From Epiperipatus broadwayi (lineage: Eukaryota > Onychophora > Udeonychophora > Euonychophora > Peripatidae): 64,000 nt of DNA. The stretch is taken from NCBI GenBank assembly GCA_028023455.1, contig JAQFVV010012395.1, positions 2,294,001 to 2,358,000 on the forward strand, written 5' to 3'. The notes below the pieces were generated by a model, which ran no database searches, was not told where the DNA came from, and was given only the letters and a program-made list of their open reading frames with translations. Of the stretch, positions 47,716 through 59,400 are shown piece after piece (the first letter of the stretch is position 1; each line of letters opens with the position of its first letter). The translations under genes were made by a program, and so were the position numbers.

Positions 47716-50700
47716 AGAGAGTGGGACAACAATTATATGCTTTATTTGTTTGTGTGTTGATAGAAAGGTAATACACACATTTAAACTATTTAATATTTAA
47801 ATTTTCTGTTAAAAAGCAAAGTTATAATGCATACATATAGGCAATGTATGTGTAAATTATTTAATTGTTTTATATTTCAAATATTCAACATTTTAACTTT
47901 CTTTAAAACTAACCTATGCTTGATCAATTCTAATATTTTATTCTATACTTCTATTTTGCTTTTCTTTAATTATAAGTGGGATTTAAAAGTTACAGATTTA
48001 ATTAAATAATTGGGTTATAATTACTAAGCTAGCAATTATATTATTTAATGTTAGTTTATGAATGATTTGAAAGAATGAAGGATGTGTGTACATTACATAC
48101 AGAAATTTACATTTACTAAATATTGAAAGAAAAGGAAGTATTAAATCTGTCAAATTATTTTTTTTGTACAATTTTTTGTTAAAAGAGGAAATCTGTTTAA
48201 TCAGATATCGATCTTTGTAGCAATTTTTTTTTTGTAAATAATTGTTTGTCACTTTGGGAGCTTATAATGGGTGAGAACTCTAATTTTGAAATTGTCTTAT
48301 CTCAAGATCTAAAGAAGGAAGCTCAAAGATTTGAAATGTTACCTGGATGTTAAAAAAAAAAGAGAAAAGAAAGGAAATAAGGATTGAGTCTATTTTTTTT
48401 TTAAACAAAAGTGTCTGGAAAAAGGATTAAACTTTTCAGTTGAAAAATAATTTAGTTGAAAATAAATTAGAGATCTAATTAAAACAAATTTGTCCAAAAA
48501 TAGCAAGTGATGCTATCTCTGATTGGTTAAGTTAGCTAAAAATTGGATATAAAAAGCTGTCTTGAATTATTATTATGATTATTGTTTATGATTCAGATTA
48601 TTAAACTATCCAATTGAATGCTGAAAATATAAGAAATGTCTGGCTAGAAAAATTATATGTATGTCCCATCGGTTCCGGACCATCTGGGGAAGCTGCACAT
48701 CACATAGGAAAGAAAAGATGTGTCTAAAATAATATTCTACACCTTTCAACTGACCAGAGAAATAAGATGTTTTTTTATAGAAGGAAGAAAGCATTCACCT
48801 GCATTCAAAGAAGATGAATTAATCTACTGATAAATATTAATCATCAAGTCCAATTAATTGTTACAACAACTGATTTTAAACTCAAGAAAATTTATAAATG
48901 TGAAAACAACTGCTGTATTTCATCCACATGCTTGACAGGAAGAGAAGAAAAATTAATATAATGATTTCCAAATTGTCCACTAAAGCAAATAACCTCAATA
49001 GAGTCATCATCATCAAATAGTTATACACCTCAAGAAAGAGATTGTTCCCACGTAAAACGGAAATGGTAGCTGCAGAAATATAGACATTATACAAGACAAG
49101 TTTGAACCCTTGGAAATTCGCCACAAACAAAAGATCGGTAATATGACTTTTTATATCTATTTTCTTTATGATATCAGTCTTAAGAAACATTTTAGCAATA
49201 AAGTGGTATATTTTATTTAAAGAACCTTTAAAGACTATTCAGATCGATTAAAAACAAGAATGTCTTACTAAAAATAACTTTGAGCTTCATAAATTATCTT
49301 GAATGTATGAAAATTATTTGTTTATTAATTTTACAGTTATGAAAAATATTAATGTGTAAAACAATTTTTTTTTATGGTATTATGATTTTAGTTTTAACTA
49401 ATATATTATTATTTTGGTTTTAAATAATATTTTGTTATCATGGGATAAAACACGCACATACATAATGATATTTTATATGTGTATAATTGCGAGTGAATGT
49501 GGAGTAACAAGTAGTGTTAGAATATTAGATTAGTTTGTTTCAAGTTAAGTATAGCATTTCAGAGGTAGAAGAGAGGGGGGAGATAATGATTTAAAACTAT
49601 TTTCTAAAACTTGCTCTTTCAATTCTACTAACATTTTTTTTTACATTCTATTTACATGTTAGATTTTTAAAGTATGTGTGCTAATGAGCAGATATTTTTT
49701 TTTTCTTGAAATACTTTTCTCATGGAGTGAAAATCATGGTCAATGTGACGTCCAACTTAATACAAAATACATTTGAAGGGAAAGGGGGAAGAACTTAAAA
49801 TTAATCTGAGGATTGTTATATAATCAATTATTATTATTATTATTCATGTCAATTTTCATATTTATCTAGAAATTTTTATGTATATGTTAGAAATGTAGTA
49901 ATAAATATTAGTTTGTTTTATTAAACGAGGCGTATATATTTCATTAAGTGTAGTCTTTGTTAAGTGTGATTATTCATCATCATCAATGGTTGAATATTAG
50001 TTATTTAAGATATAAGTAAGTATGCTAAAATTAAGCAATAATTATGAATTTCTTTATAAAAATTAGTTTTATGTTTAGGCTTAGTCCTAGAGCTGTAGTT
50101 GAAACCCTTGTCATTATCGTTATTATTATCATCATCATCATCATCATCAACGTTTTAATTAATGAGCTGTTTAACTGTTTAAAGGCCATAAATAAATATT
50201 GATTTTATAATATTTAGTGATTTCTTAGTATTATTATAACCACATCCCGTCATCTATTTCATGCAAGGATGAGTGAATTGCCATCCTAAATTAGTTATAT
50301 ATAATCTGAGCTAGTAAACTTATAAAAATATTGAAACACATTTGTTATGCTAAGATCTGAGAAATGATTTATGTCTAATATACTCCACTTTGGTTTAAAG
50401 ATGTTTTACTTTTACCTAAATATTAGTGCGTATAGTGATATGGCTCAAAAAGCAAAATCTTCCATTTTTATTAGAAATAAAGTACCAAAAAGGGGATTCA
50501 AACCCGGTACACATGAAAGGTTATTAGATATAACCGTGTCTAGATTCAGATAATCTAGTGGCGCCCTGCTAGACCATATTCACTTAGTATTTGTTTAAAC
50601 ATGCACTTAACATCAAACCAAGAAATGAAAGTGGATAAGATCTACTGTCTGTATACCTGAGTTATATTTTATTGAAATTACTAGTGTACTCACTTCACGT

Positions 50701-50851
50701 GATTTCCATATACCTGAGTTATAATACTTGTTATAATGTTGCTCATAATTTGCTTATAATTCTTGATAGTGTTATATTTTGAACCTTTACTTAATATCTT
50801 GATATTTGGACTCCTTTAAATATTTCTTTGAGTAACTTTATTTATGTTACA
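47716..50851 (+). repeat. 5' direct repeat (LTR, possibly with extra upstream sequence)
   Basis: Nearly identical to 57554-60696 until about 50708, then clearly diverged, ending TATGTTACA just before the primer site. Two polypurine tracts lie inside (49561-49584 and 49774-49792). If the second marks an LTR start, the LTR proper is about 1.05 kb and the first 2.1 kb is internal sequence of another copy. A 102-codon hydrophobic minus frame (49190-48882) is open in both repeats but has no known relative. Confidence 0.85.
50481..50576 (-). repeat. tRNA-Leu-like module in the 5' repeat, antisense
   Basis: On the minus strand 'TGGTCTAGCAGGGCGCC' resembles the A-box/D-arm of tRNA-Leu. It is followed by a hairpin CTAGATT-ATCTG-AATCTAG where the anticodon arm should be, a second hairpin GGTTAT-ATCTA-ATAACC where leucine tRNAs have a long variable arm, and a B box 'GGGTTTGAATCCCC'. 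No complete acceptor stem. It could be a captured SINE head. Confidence 0.5.
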
Positions 50852-50852
50852 A

Positions 50853-50870
50853 TGGACACCCAACTGGGGC
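50853..50870 (+). promoter_or_regulatory. Primer-binding site, tRNA-Lys-like
   Basis: TGGACACCCAACTGGGGC begins one base after the LTR end GTTACA. It resembles the complement of the 3' end of animal tRNA-Lys (TGGCGCCCAACGTGGGGC), with one extra A, one substitution and one missing G. Its position right after the LTR is what fixes the LTR 3' boundary. Confidence 0.7.
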
Positions 50871-52181
50871 CTGATATTTTGCCATATACCTGAAAAAGAG
50901 AGTCTATAGAATGATAGGAGATGTGTGGTTAAAAATAGAGAAATTTTTTTAGTAAAATTTTTTTTTTTTTTTCAGTAAAAATTTTTTTTTGTCTTACAAA
51001 ATTTTCTTGGCCAAACAGTCTTATTTTAGATGATGATGTTTAATATGATTTAATTTTTCATTGATGATGATAAAATGGGTACAGCCATAAAACAGCTTAG
51101 TTTTTTTTTATCAATTTTGAAAATAGAGATGAATATCACAACTTAAGACAAAGGTGAAATAAATAATAGATTTTTTTTTGTGGAACATTAAAATGATTTA
51201 TTGCCAGATAGGATAGGCATAGTAATAGTGATGAATTATGGAATAGTAGTCTCATGTGTGTTTGGGGAGTTCATTTTGTAAAAAGTCTATGATTTTAGAG
51301 GTTTGATTGGATGGTTGATCGTTGGAGTTTGGTTGGTTAGATTGCAGTTTTGATGATGAGTGGAGAGTTTTGTCATTGCCTTGAGAATGCTATGTATTTC
51401 GTGTAACTTATGAATGATCAAACCCATTCACTGCTCCAACCCAATTTATATGTTATCTTTATTTTATCATGAAGCAGTTAACAGCAGACCTGCCATGATA
51501 CCAGCCTATAAGTCTCCAAGAGAGAGAGCACGGCATAGTTTTCCAATCAAGTTTATATGTTATTCTTATTTTATCATGAAGCAGTTAACAGTAGTCCTGC
51601 CATGATATCAGCCTATAAGTCTCCAAGAGAGAGAGCAAGGTTTCGTTTTTGTAGTCTATAATAAGCAGGGCATTCCTTGATACTTGCCACATAAGACTCC
51701 AAGAGAGAGAGCAAGGCATTGTTTATCTACTTTAGCCCCTAAGACTTAAAATACATCTTTTATTGCAACAGAGTTTGCTTCATTCAATCAAGGGTTGTGG
51801 TAGTTAATAGTGATCGAATTGGGATGATCTTCTGAGTGCTCGTGATGCATTGTGTGATTATAGTGCTGTGACTGAATTCTTTTATTTATCTCAAGATTGT
51901 GAACTGCTAGTCATTCTGTGGACTGTCAATATCTGTCGGATTTCTGGGAGAATGGATGAATGTATAATTTGGGCTATTACAGACAGACATGCACTATATA
52001 GATTATTGTTGTGTAGTTCATTAAATAAGGATATTAAAATTTTTTTTTGTTGTATTTGTAAATGCATAATAAGGTGAAAATCAAATCAGTCAGTTGGTCA
52101 GAATAGGTGTCAGACAGGGAGAAGATGTGTGGATTTTTGATGGTCAGGGAAGTACAGATGGGATATATATAGTTTTATAAC
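50871..52181 (+). other. Gypsy leader (untranslated), with internal duplication
   Basis: About 1.3 kb between primer site and gag. A 107-bp segment is repeated in tandem ('TTTATATGTTAT' at 51445 and 51552), and 'AAGTCTCCAAGAGAGAGAGC' type sequence appears three times (about 51511, 51618, 51690). Such purine-rich repeats could serve packaging or dimerisation, which is speculation. The related relic at 24.0-25.1 kb preserves the same order of landmarks. Confidence 0.65.
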
Positions 52182-54356
52182 ATGAGTGAACTAAATTATA
52201 GTATGGAAGAGGTTATGGAAGAGGAGAGTGTCCCAATCCCAGGGATCAGTGATCATTGTTATCCTGAAGAAGAGGACAGGGAAATTGCCTTTAAAAAAGC
52301 TCAAGAAAAAGAGGAAATAGAGGAAAATGCCTCTAAAGTCAGTAGCAATAATAAGGCCTCAAGTACAGAAATGGTAGATGAGGAGCCAGAAGTGGGCCAG
52401 GCTCAGATAACAAAGATGGCACCATCAGACATGGACATGATAATGCAGATGTTCAAAAGTCTAAGAGAAGATAATAAGCACAGTATAGAAAGTCTAAGAG
52501 AAGATAATAAGCACAATATAGAAAGTCTAAGAGAGGATAGTAAGCAAAATATGATAAATCTAGAACAAAAGATAGAGAAAAATAATAAAAGTATAGAGAG
52601 TCTAAGAGAAGATAGTAAGCAAAGGATGGAAATTCTAGAACAAAAGATAGGTCAATCTGTGGAGAAAAGTATGGAAGATTTAAGGGTAAATCTAGAGAAC
52701 TCTATTGACAATAACAACCAAATGATCATAGCTTTGGAAACTAGGATAGAAGGGTCCAATATAGAGTGTAAAAATAGGTTTGTGTCATTAGAGGAGAGGA
52801 TAGAAGGAGTGTGTAGGTCTATGGAAGTCACCAAACAGGAGGGCTGTCAGGGACTACAGTCATTAAAGGCTCAAGTGGAGCAGTCTATCGAAGAAAATAA
52901 GAGAGAAATTGAGTTAGTTAGGAATGAGGTCCATGGTTTGGTCTCCCAATCCATATCAGAATGCATAGAAAAGAATGCCGAAATAACTTCTGCAGGAATT
53001 CATATTAGATTAGAGGAGGTGGTAGCCAAAGTGGACTCATATAAGGAAGCCACTTTGGGCTGTGTAGATCAAACCATCACTATGAAAAATAGGTTTAGTG
53101 GCTTAGAAAAGGAAATACGAGAAGTTAAGGGAAGCATGGCCAATGAGTGTGTACAAATTGACCAAAATCTTAGGAAAGAATTGGGGAAACAAATAGATAG
53201 CTTTAGGGAGGAGATAGTGAAAAGGGACAAGTCCAGTTCTTTAGAAGAGGGACCCAGAATGAATCAACATGAATTGGGTGTTATGTTGGGAAAGGTTGAG
53301 GAGAACCAGAAGGCCTATGTTGTGGAATACATAAACCCCAAGATGGATGATCTCTACCAGAAAATAGGGGAATTAAAAGATCGTATTAATGTAGGGCTGC
53401 AGGATCAGTCAAACCTAAATTCAGGGCAGAGCGATGGTAGCACCAGTCCAGATGACTGTAGGGATAGCTCAGAACAGAGTCAGTCAGAGAAAAGGATGCC
53501 TACTTTAGGTAAAAATCCACAAGTTAAAAAATTAGTAGATAGGGCTGACCATACCAGTAAAGATGAATATAGAGTAGGAGGGTCAATGACCTCAAATTTA
53601 ATTAAAATTAAGGCCTTTAGTGGGGAGAGCAGGGAGAACCCCTTAGAGTATCTGTATACCTTGGAAGAACTCTTTTCTGTGTGTAGGCTGAGTGAACAGG
53701 AAAAGTTGGCCATTGCATGTAACCATCTTTATGCCTATGCTAAGGAATGGTGGTGGTCCCTATTTGATAAGCCCACTACCTTTGGGGATTTTCGTTGTGT
53801 TATCTTAGCCTGTTTTTGGAGTGAAGATAGGCAGGACCAGGTGCGCTACCAGATCACTCAGGAAAAGTATGGCAGTACCAAGGGTAGCTATACACAATTT
53901 TTCAGAGGGCAGGCAGTTAAGTTGAAAAGTCTGACTGCATTTCCTCTCTCAGAGCACCAGATCCTGAGAATACTCCGACACAATCTTCCCCGAAGCATTG
54001 AACAAATGCTAATTGCTGCTGATTGCCACAGTATAGAGGAAGCATCAGAAATCCTGGATGCTCTAGAAATTTCAGAGCTAGATTCAGAGACTAGGCCCAA
54101 GAGCACCAAGGATAGGTATAGTTATAATGTCTCTAGTCTGAATCTAGGTGATCAGACACGTGATCAGAATTTTGGTAGTTATAGATATAGGAATAATTAT
54201 AGGGCTAGGCCTCCTAATCAATCCTGGGGAAATTTTAGGGATAACATTGGGAAGAAAGTAATTCCTAGAGACAAGCAACCCTCTACAAGTGGAATCACCA
54301 CAGTGCTAAAAAGACCAGGGGGAAAAGCCCAAAGTAAGACTCCATCGCTAAACTAG
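52182..54356 (+). CDS. gag: Gag-like protein with long coiled coil
   Basis: 724 residues, first ATG of the frame, uninterrupted. Residues 1-85 are acidic. Residues 90-405 are a charged coiled coil with four 'SLRED' repeats (93-145) and heptad-like 'LEQKI' and 'LEERIEG' stretches. Residues 410-470 form a Ser/Asp-rich linker. Residues 470-630 are a retrotransposon Gag capsid domain: 'IKAFSGESRENPLEYLYTLE', 'LAIACNHLYAYAKEWWWSLF', 'YTQFFRGQAVKLKSL'. The tail (640-724) is basic and Tyr/Asn/Arg-rich ('YRYRNNYRARPP') and has no CCHC zinc knuckle, so RNA binding would rest on this tail. Gag would assemble the cytoplasmic particle in which reverse transcription occurs. The large N-terminal coiled coil is unusual for gypsy Gags and may direct multimerisation. 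The stop lies 26 bases before the pol start as listed. Confidence 0.9.
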   Translation: MSELNYSMEEVMEEESVPIPGISDHCYPEEEDREIAFKKAQEKEEIEENASKVSSNNKASSTEMVDEEPEVGQAQITKMAPSDMDMIMQMFKSLREDNKHSIESLREDNKHNIESLREDSKQNMINLEQKIEKNNKSIESLREDSKQRMEILEQKIGQSVEKSMEDLRVNLENSIDNNNQMIIALETRIEGSNIECKNRFVSLEERIEGVCRSMEVTKQEGCQGLQSLKAQVEQSIEENKREIELVRNEVHGLVSQSISECIEKNAEITSAGIHIRLEEVVAKVDSYKEATLGCVDQTITMKNRFSGLEKEIREVKGSMANECVQIDQNLRKELGKQIDSFREEIVKRDKSSSLEEGPRMNQHELGVMLGKVEENQKAYVVEYINPKMDDLYQKIGELKDRINVGLQDQSNLNSGQSDGSTSPDDCRDSSEQSQSEKRMPTLGKNPQVKKLVDRADHTSKDEYRVGGSMTSNLIKIKAFSGESRENPLEYLYTLEELFSVCRLSEQEKLAIACNHLYAYAKEWWWSLFDKPTTFGDFRCVILACFWSEDRQDQVRYQITQEKYGSTKGSYTQFFRGQAVKLKSLTAFPLSEHQILRILRHNLPRSIEQMLIAADCHSIEEASEILDALEISELDSETRPKSTKDRYSYNVSSLNLGDQTRDQNFGSYRYRNNYRARPPNQSWGNFRDNIGKKVIPRDKQPSTSGITTVLKRPGGKAQSKTPSLN

Positions 54357-54382
54357 AACGGTCCTGGTATAATAGTTCCTCA

Positions 54383-57300
54383 GTGCTGGGGCCATATGCT
54401 AACAGTAAGAGGGACAATGAGATGTGGTTATTAAATACCCTTGATCTGGATGTGGATTACCTAGAGCCATTTGAACTAGGTGAACCACCTATCCAATATA
54501 ACTGTCCTGTTCTTAAATTATTGATGGAGAGGATTAGTATAAATGCCTTAGTTGACTCTGGTAGTCAAGCCTCCATCATCTCAGAAAAAGCGTATCAAAA
54601 GATGCTTCATGTAAATAGTTGTATACCCTCCTTGCCCATTAAACAGATACAAGTGACTCTGGCTAATGGGAAGAGAACCAGGCTGTCCAACAAGCAGGTT
54701 TGGATTAATTTTAGGCTTAACCAGTCTGAGTTTGGTCATGTCTTCTTGATTATGCCTGAATTGGTTCATGATGTCATTATAGGTTCAGACTTCAAGATCA
54801 GAAATAAATGTAAATTAGATTATGAGAATGGGCTATTTTTATGTCGACAAGAACAGTTGCCTTTTGAATGGGAGTTACCGAAACTCTCTGGTCAATTGCT
54901 ATGTATTCGAAGCACACTAATTGATGTTGGTATTAAAACTAAAATTAATCATGTTTTTCTTGCCAATCTGACTATAGGAGAAAAATTATACCAACTGATG
55001 TGCAATTATAACAGCCTGTTTTCCACTGTTCCAGGCATCATCAGTGGATATACTCATCGAATTAAGTTAAAGGATAATGAACCTTTTCAACAGAGAATGT
55101 ATCCAGTTCCTTATCAATATCAGGCCGAGGTACAAAAACAGATAGACCAAATGTTGGAATGGAAAATTATTCGGAAGTGTTCCTCTGCTTATGTCAATCC
55201 TTTGGTAATTATCAGAAAGAAAGATGGTACAGTAAGAGTATGTCTGGATGCTCGTATGCTGAACCAGATAACCATTCCTGAACGCGATATTCCTCCACCT
55301 GTACATGAGCTGCTAATTAAATTCAAACAAAAGTCAATTTTCTCATCTTTTGATCTGACAGCCAGTTATTGGCAGATACCACTACACCCTGAAGACCAAA
55401 AATATACAGCCTTTCGCTTTCAAGGTCAAACTTATGTTTTTACAAGAATGCCCTTTGGTCTCATTAACTGTGGTGCTGGTTTGATCAGATGTTTGGATAT
55501 GATCTTTTCAAAACAATTGAAAGAAAAGATCATCATGTATGTGGATGACATAGTTATTGCTTCCAGCAGTCTTACAGAGCATCTAGAACACTTACAGATA
55601 TTCTTTGAAGAGTGTTTAGCCCATAATGTCAAGATAAACCTGGAGAAATGTACTATAGCTGCAAAAGAAATTACTTTTCTGGGACATGTAATCAGCGAAC
55701 AGGGTATCAAACCCCATCCCGAAAAGATTGCTGCTATTCAGGACTTCTCAATGCCAAAAACCAAAAAGCAACTGCGGTCCTTCCTCGGTTTATGTAACTA
55801 TTATCATAAGTTTTATAGGGACTTTGCCGACGATACCCAGTATTTGTCTGTGTTATTAAAGAAATCAGAAAGGTGGAGGTGGACCACTGAGCATACCAGA
55901 GAGTTCAATACCATAAAACAAACCTTTTTGAACCACATTATTTTGTCTTACCCTGATTTTGGTAAAAAGTTTTTTGTACAGACAGACAGTAGCCACTATG
56001 GTCTGGGAGTAGTTTTATATCAGCTTGATGAAGATCAAAGACCTCAGGTCTTATACTTTTTAAGTAGACATTTGAGAGGGGCAGAGCTGAACTACTCCAT
56101 AACAGAGAAAGAAGCCTTAGCAGTGGTATGGGCCTTTCAAAAGCTACGCCAGTTTTTACTTGGCTCTGAGGTCATTGTTTTGTCAGACCATAGGAGCTTA
56201 GAATTTCTAAGTAAAAGCTATTTAAATAATGAAAGATTAATTAGGTGGAGTCTATACCTACAACAGTTTAATTACAGCATCGTCTATGTTGAGGGTATTA
56301 AGAATATCCCTGCAGATGTTCTTAGTCATCACCCTGTCTGTCTTGTGCCCCAACATCCCGGTACAGAGAATATCTTGATTAATAATATTAATGTTGAATT
56401 AGAGAGAGATATCTTAAAAGATTACCATAATTTGGCTGGGATTCAAAAACAAGACCTAAAATTGGGCAGAATCATCACCATCCTGAATCATCCCCTAAAC
56501 CGCCACAGCTCCAAGAAATCACTCAAGAAAGTTTTTACCCAGTATAAATTCAACCAAGATCTTCTCATGTATAAGGTTAAGGTTAATCATGGTAACCCTT
56601 GGAGGATCGTGATTCCTAAAATCCTCATTAATAAATTAGTAAAATATGCTCATTGCAAATATGGCCATTATGGCACTCCAAAGATTTATTATGTGTTAAA
56701 GAATTATTTCTATTGGAATCAGATGTATAGAAGTGTCAGCAATGTCATTAAACAATGTACAGTTTGTGCCAAGACTAAGTATCATGCTAGGTCATTCGTT
56801 GGTATTTTACAACCCATAATCCCGGATCGGCCTAACCAATTGTTGGCACTTGATTTTTATGGACCACTCCCGGCCTATAACCAACAAAAGTTCATTTTAG
56901 TGGCATATGATGTATTTTCTAAATATGTATCTGCATTTGCCGTGCCACGAACTGATGCTAAGGGTGTTATCAGGTGCCTCACTAAACACCAGTTGCAAGC
57001 CGTGGATAAACCTGATGTGATTTTGACAGATCATGCCACTGCCTTTGTATCGAAGACCTGGAAGAAATGGGTTCAAACTCAGAACATCAAACATGTTATG
57101 AGCTCTATACGAAATCTGCAGTCTAACCCCTGCGAGCACATTATGCGCGAGCTTAGCAGACTTTATAGAGTCTACATTCCAGATGATCATAGACAGTGGG
57201 TGAATAAACTTCCTGAATTGGTAAATCTCATTAATATCACTTGTAATGAATCAACAGGATTCCCCCCTGTTAGGTTGCATTACGGAAAACAGGAACCCTT

Positions 57301-57598
57301 GCTTATTAAAATCCCTTTGCTTATTACCCTTGAGGAAATAAATAATGATGATGACCTTAATAAGGCTCGAGTCCAACTTAAACTCATGAGTCAAAAAAGG
57401 GTAAAGCAATCCAGAACCAAACCACATCCATTTAAGATCAATGATCTTGTGCTGGTACGCACCCCTCATGTTAGCAACCCCCAAAGAAACAAATTTAAAA
57501 AGTTTCTGCATTTATATGAAGGACCATTCCAAATCACCAAGAAAATAGGAGAGAGAGAGTGGGACAACAATTATATGCTTTATTTGTTTGTGTGTTGA
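54383..57598 (+). CDS. pol: Pol polyprotein: protease, RT, RNase H, integrase
   Basis: 1071 residues from a GTG at 54383; the frame is open from 54338 and the first ATG is at 54422, so the true start is uncertain. Protease: 'LVDSGSQASII' with catalytic D58, then 'VIIGSDF'. RT: 'FSSFDLTASYWQIPL' (D324), 'RMPFGLINC', 'MYVDDIVIAS' (Y386-D389). RNase H: D535, E577 (or E575), D602, D645. Integrase: zinc finger H757, H762, C792, C795; catalytic D824, D883, E918 (D,D-35-E); GPF at 1047-1049. It lies in the -1 frame relative to gag. The last 15 residues are encoded by the 3' direct repeat and do not look like family sequence, so the C-terminus may be a junction artefact. All catalytic residues are kept, so this copy may have been active recently. 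Confidence 0.93.
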   Translation: MLGPYANSKRDNEMWLLNTLDLDVDYLEPFELGEPPIQYNCPVLKLLMERISINALVDSGSQASIISEKAYQKMLHVNSCIPSLPIKQIQVTLANGKRTRLSNKQVWINFRLNQSEFGHVFLIMPELVHDVIIGSDFKIRNKCKLDYENGLFLCRQEQLPFEWELPKLSGQLLCIRSTLIDVGIKTKINHVFLANLTIGEKLYQLMCNYNSLFSTVPGIISGYTHRIKLKDNEPFQQRMYPVPYQYQAEVQKQIDQMLEWKIIRKCSSAYVNPLVIIRKKDGTVRVCLDARMLNQITIPERDIPPPVHELLIKFKQKSIFSSFDLTASYWQIPLHPEDQKYTAFRFQGQTYVFTRMPFGLINCGAGLIRCLDMIFSKQLKEKIIMYVDDIVIASSSLTEHLEHLQIFFEECLAHNVKINLEKCTIAAKEITFLGHVISEQGIKPHPEKIAAIQDFSMPKTKKQLRSFLGLCNYYHKFYRDFADDTQYLSVLLKKSERWRWTTEHTREFNTIKQTFLNHIILSYPDFGKKFFVQTDSSHYGLGVVLYQLDEDQRPQVLYFLSRHLRGAELNYSITEKEALAVVWAFQKLRQFLLGSEVIVLSDHRSLEFLSKSYLNNERLIRWSLYLQQFNYSIVYVEGIKNIPADVLSHHPVCLVPQHPGTENILINNINVELERDILKDYHNLAGIQKQDLKLGRIITILNHPLNRHSSKKSLKKVFTQYKFNQDLLMYKVKVNHGNPWRIVIPKILINKLVKYAHCKYGHYGTPKIYYVLKNYFYWNQMYRSVSNVIKQCTVCAKTKYHARSFVGILQPIIPDRPNQLLALDFYGPLPAYNQQKFILVAYDVFSKYVSAFAVPRTDAKGVIRCLTKHQLQAVDKPDVILTDHATAFVSKTWKKWVQTQNIKHVMSSIRNLQSNPCEHIMRELSRLYRVYIPDDHRQWVNKLPELVNLINITCNESTGFPPVRLHYGKQEPLLIKIPLLITLEEINNDDDLNKARVQLKLMSQKRVKQSRTKPHPFKINDLVLVRTPHVSNPQRNKFKKFLHLYEGPFQITKKIGEREWDNNYMLYLFVC

Positions 57599-59400
57599 TA
57601 GAAAGGTAATACACACATTTAAACTATTTAATATTTAAATTTTCTGTTAAAAAGCAAAGTTATAATGCATACATATAGGCAATGCATGTGTAAATTATTT
57701 AATTGTTTTATATTTCAAATATTCAACATTTTAACTTTCTTTAAAACTAAGCTATGCTTGATCAATTCTAACCTTTTATTCTATACTTCTATTTTGCTTT
57801 TCTTTAATTATAAGTGGGATTTAAAAGTTACAGATTTAATTAAATAATTGGGTTATAATTACTAGGCTAGCAATTATATTATTTAATGTTAGTTTATGAA
57901 TGATTTGAAAGAATGAAGGATGTTTGTACATTACATACAGAAATTTACATTTACTAAATATTGAAAGAAAAGGAAGTATTAAATCTGTCAAATTATTTTT
58001 TTTGTACAATTTTTTGTTAAAAGAGGAAATCTGTTTAATCAGATATCGATCTTTGTAGCAATTTTTTTTTTTGTAAATGATTGTTTCACTTTGGGAGCTT
58101 ATAATGGGTGAGAACTCTAAAAATTAAATTGTCTTATCTCAAGATCTAAAGAAGGAAGCTCAAAGATTTGAAATGTTACCTGGATGTTAAAAAAAAAGAG
58201 AAAAGAAAGGAAATAAGGATTGAGTCTATTTTTTTTTTTAAACAAAAGGGTCTGGAAAAAGGATTAAACTTTTCAGTTGAAAAATAATTTAGTTGAAAAT
58301 AAATTAGAGATCTAATTAAAACAAATTTGTCCAAAAAATAGCAAGTGACACTATCTCTGATTGGTTAAGTTAGCTAAAAATTGGATATAAAAAGCTGTCT
58401 TGAATTATTATTATGATTATTGTTTATGATTCAGATTATTAAACTATCCAATTGAATGCTGAAAATATAAGAAATGTCTGGCTAGAAAAATTATATGTAT
58501 GTCCCATCGGTTCCGGACCATCTGGGGAAGCTGCACATCACATAGGAAAGAAAAGATGTGTCTAAAATAATATTCTACACCTTTCAACTGACCAGAGAAA
58601 TAAGATGTTTTTTTTTTATAGAAGGAAGAAAGCATTCACCTGCATTCAAAGAAGATGAATTAATCTACTGATAAATATTAATCATCAAGTCCAATTAATT
58701 GTTACAACAACTGATTTTAAACTCAAGAAAATTTATAAATGTGAAAACAACTGCTGTATTTCATCCACATGCTTGACAGGAAGAGAAGAAAAATTAATAT
58801 AATGATTTCCAAATTGTCCACTAAAGCAAATAACCTCAATAGAGTCATCATCATCAAATAGTTATACACCTCAAGAAAGAGATTGTTCCCATGTAAGACG
58901 GAAATGGTAACTGCAGAAATATAGACAATATACAAGACAAGTTTGAACCCTTGGAAATTCGCCACAAACAAAAGATCCGTAATATGACTTTTTATATCTA
59001 TTTTCTTTATGATATCAGTCTTAAGAAACATTTTAGCAATAAAGTGGTATGTTTTATTTAAAGAACCTTTAAAGACTATTCAGATCGATTAAAACAAGAA
59101 TGTCTTACTAAAAATAACTTTGAGCTTCATAAATTATCTTGAATGTATGAAAATTATTTGTTTATTAATTTTACAGTTATGAAAAATATTAATGTGTAAA
59201 ACAATTTTTTTTTTATGGTATTATGATTTTAGTTTTAACTAATATATTATTATTTTGGTTTTAAATAATATTTTGTTATCATGGGATAAAACACGCACAT
59301 ACATAATGATATTTTATATGTGTATAATTGCGAGTGAATGTGGAGTAACAAGTAGTGTTAGAATATTAGATTAGTTTGTTTCAAGTTAAGTATAGCATTT

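Noticed and set aside
54320-54326. GGGAAAA as the gag-pol frameshift site
   Set aside because: The shifted frame meets TAA at 54335 before reaching pol, so it cannot produce a Gag-Pol fusion in this copy.
52652-57511. Minus-strand frames across gag and pol
   Set aside because: They are antisense shadows of the intact plus-strand genes with no protein-family likeness.
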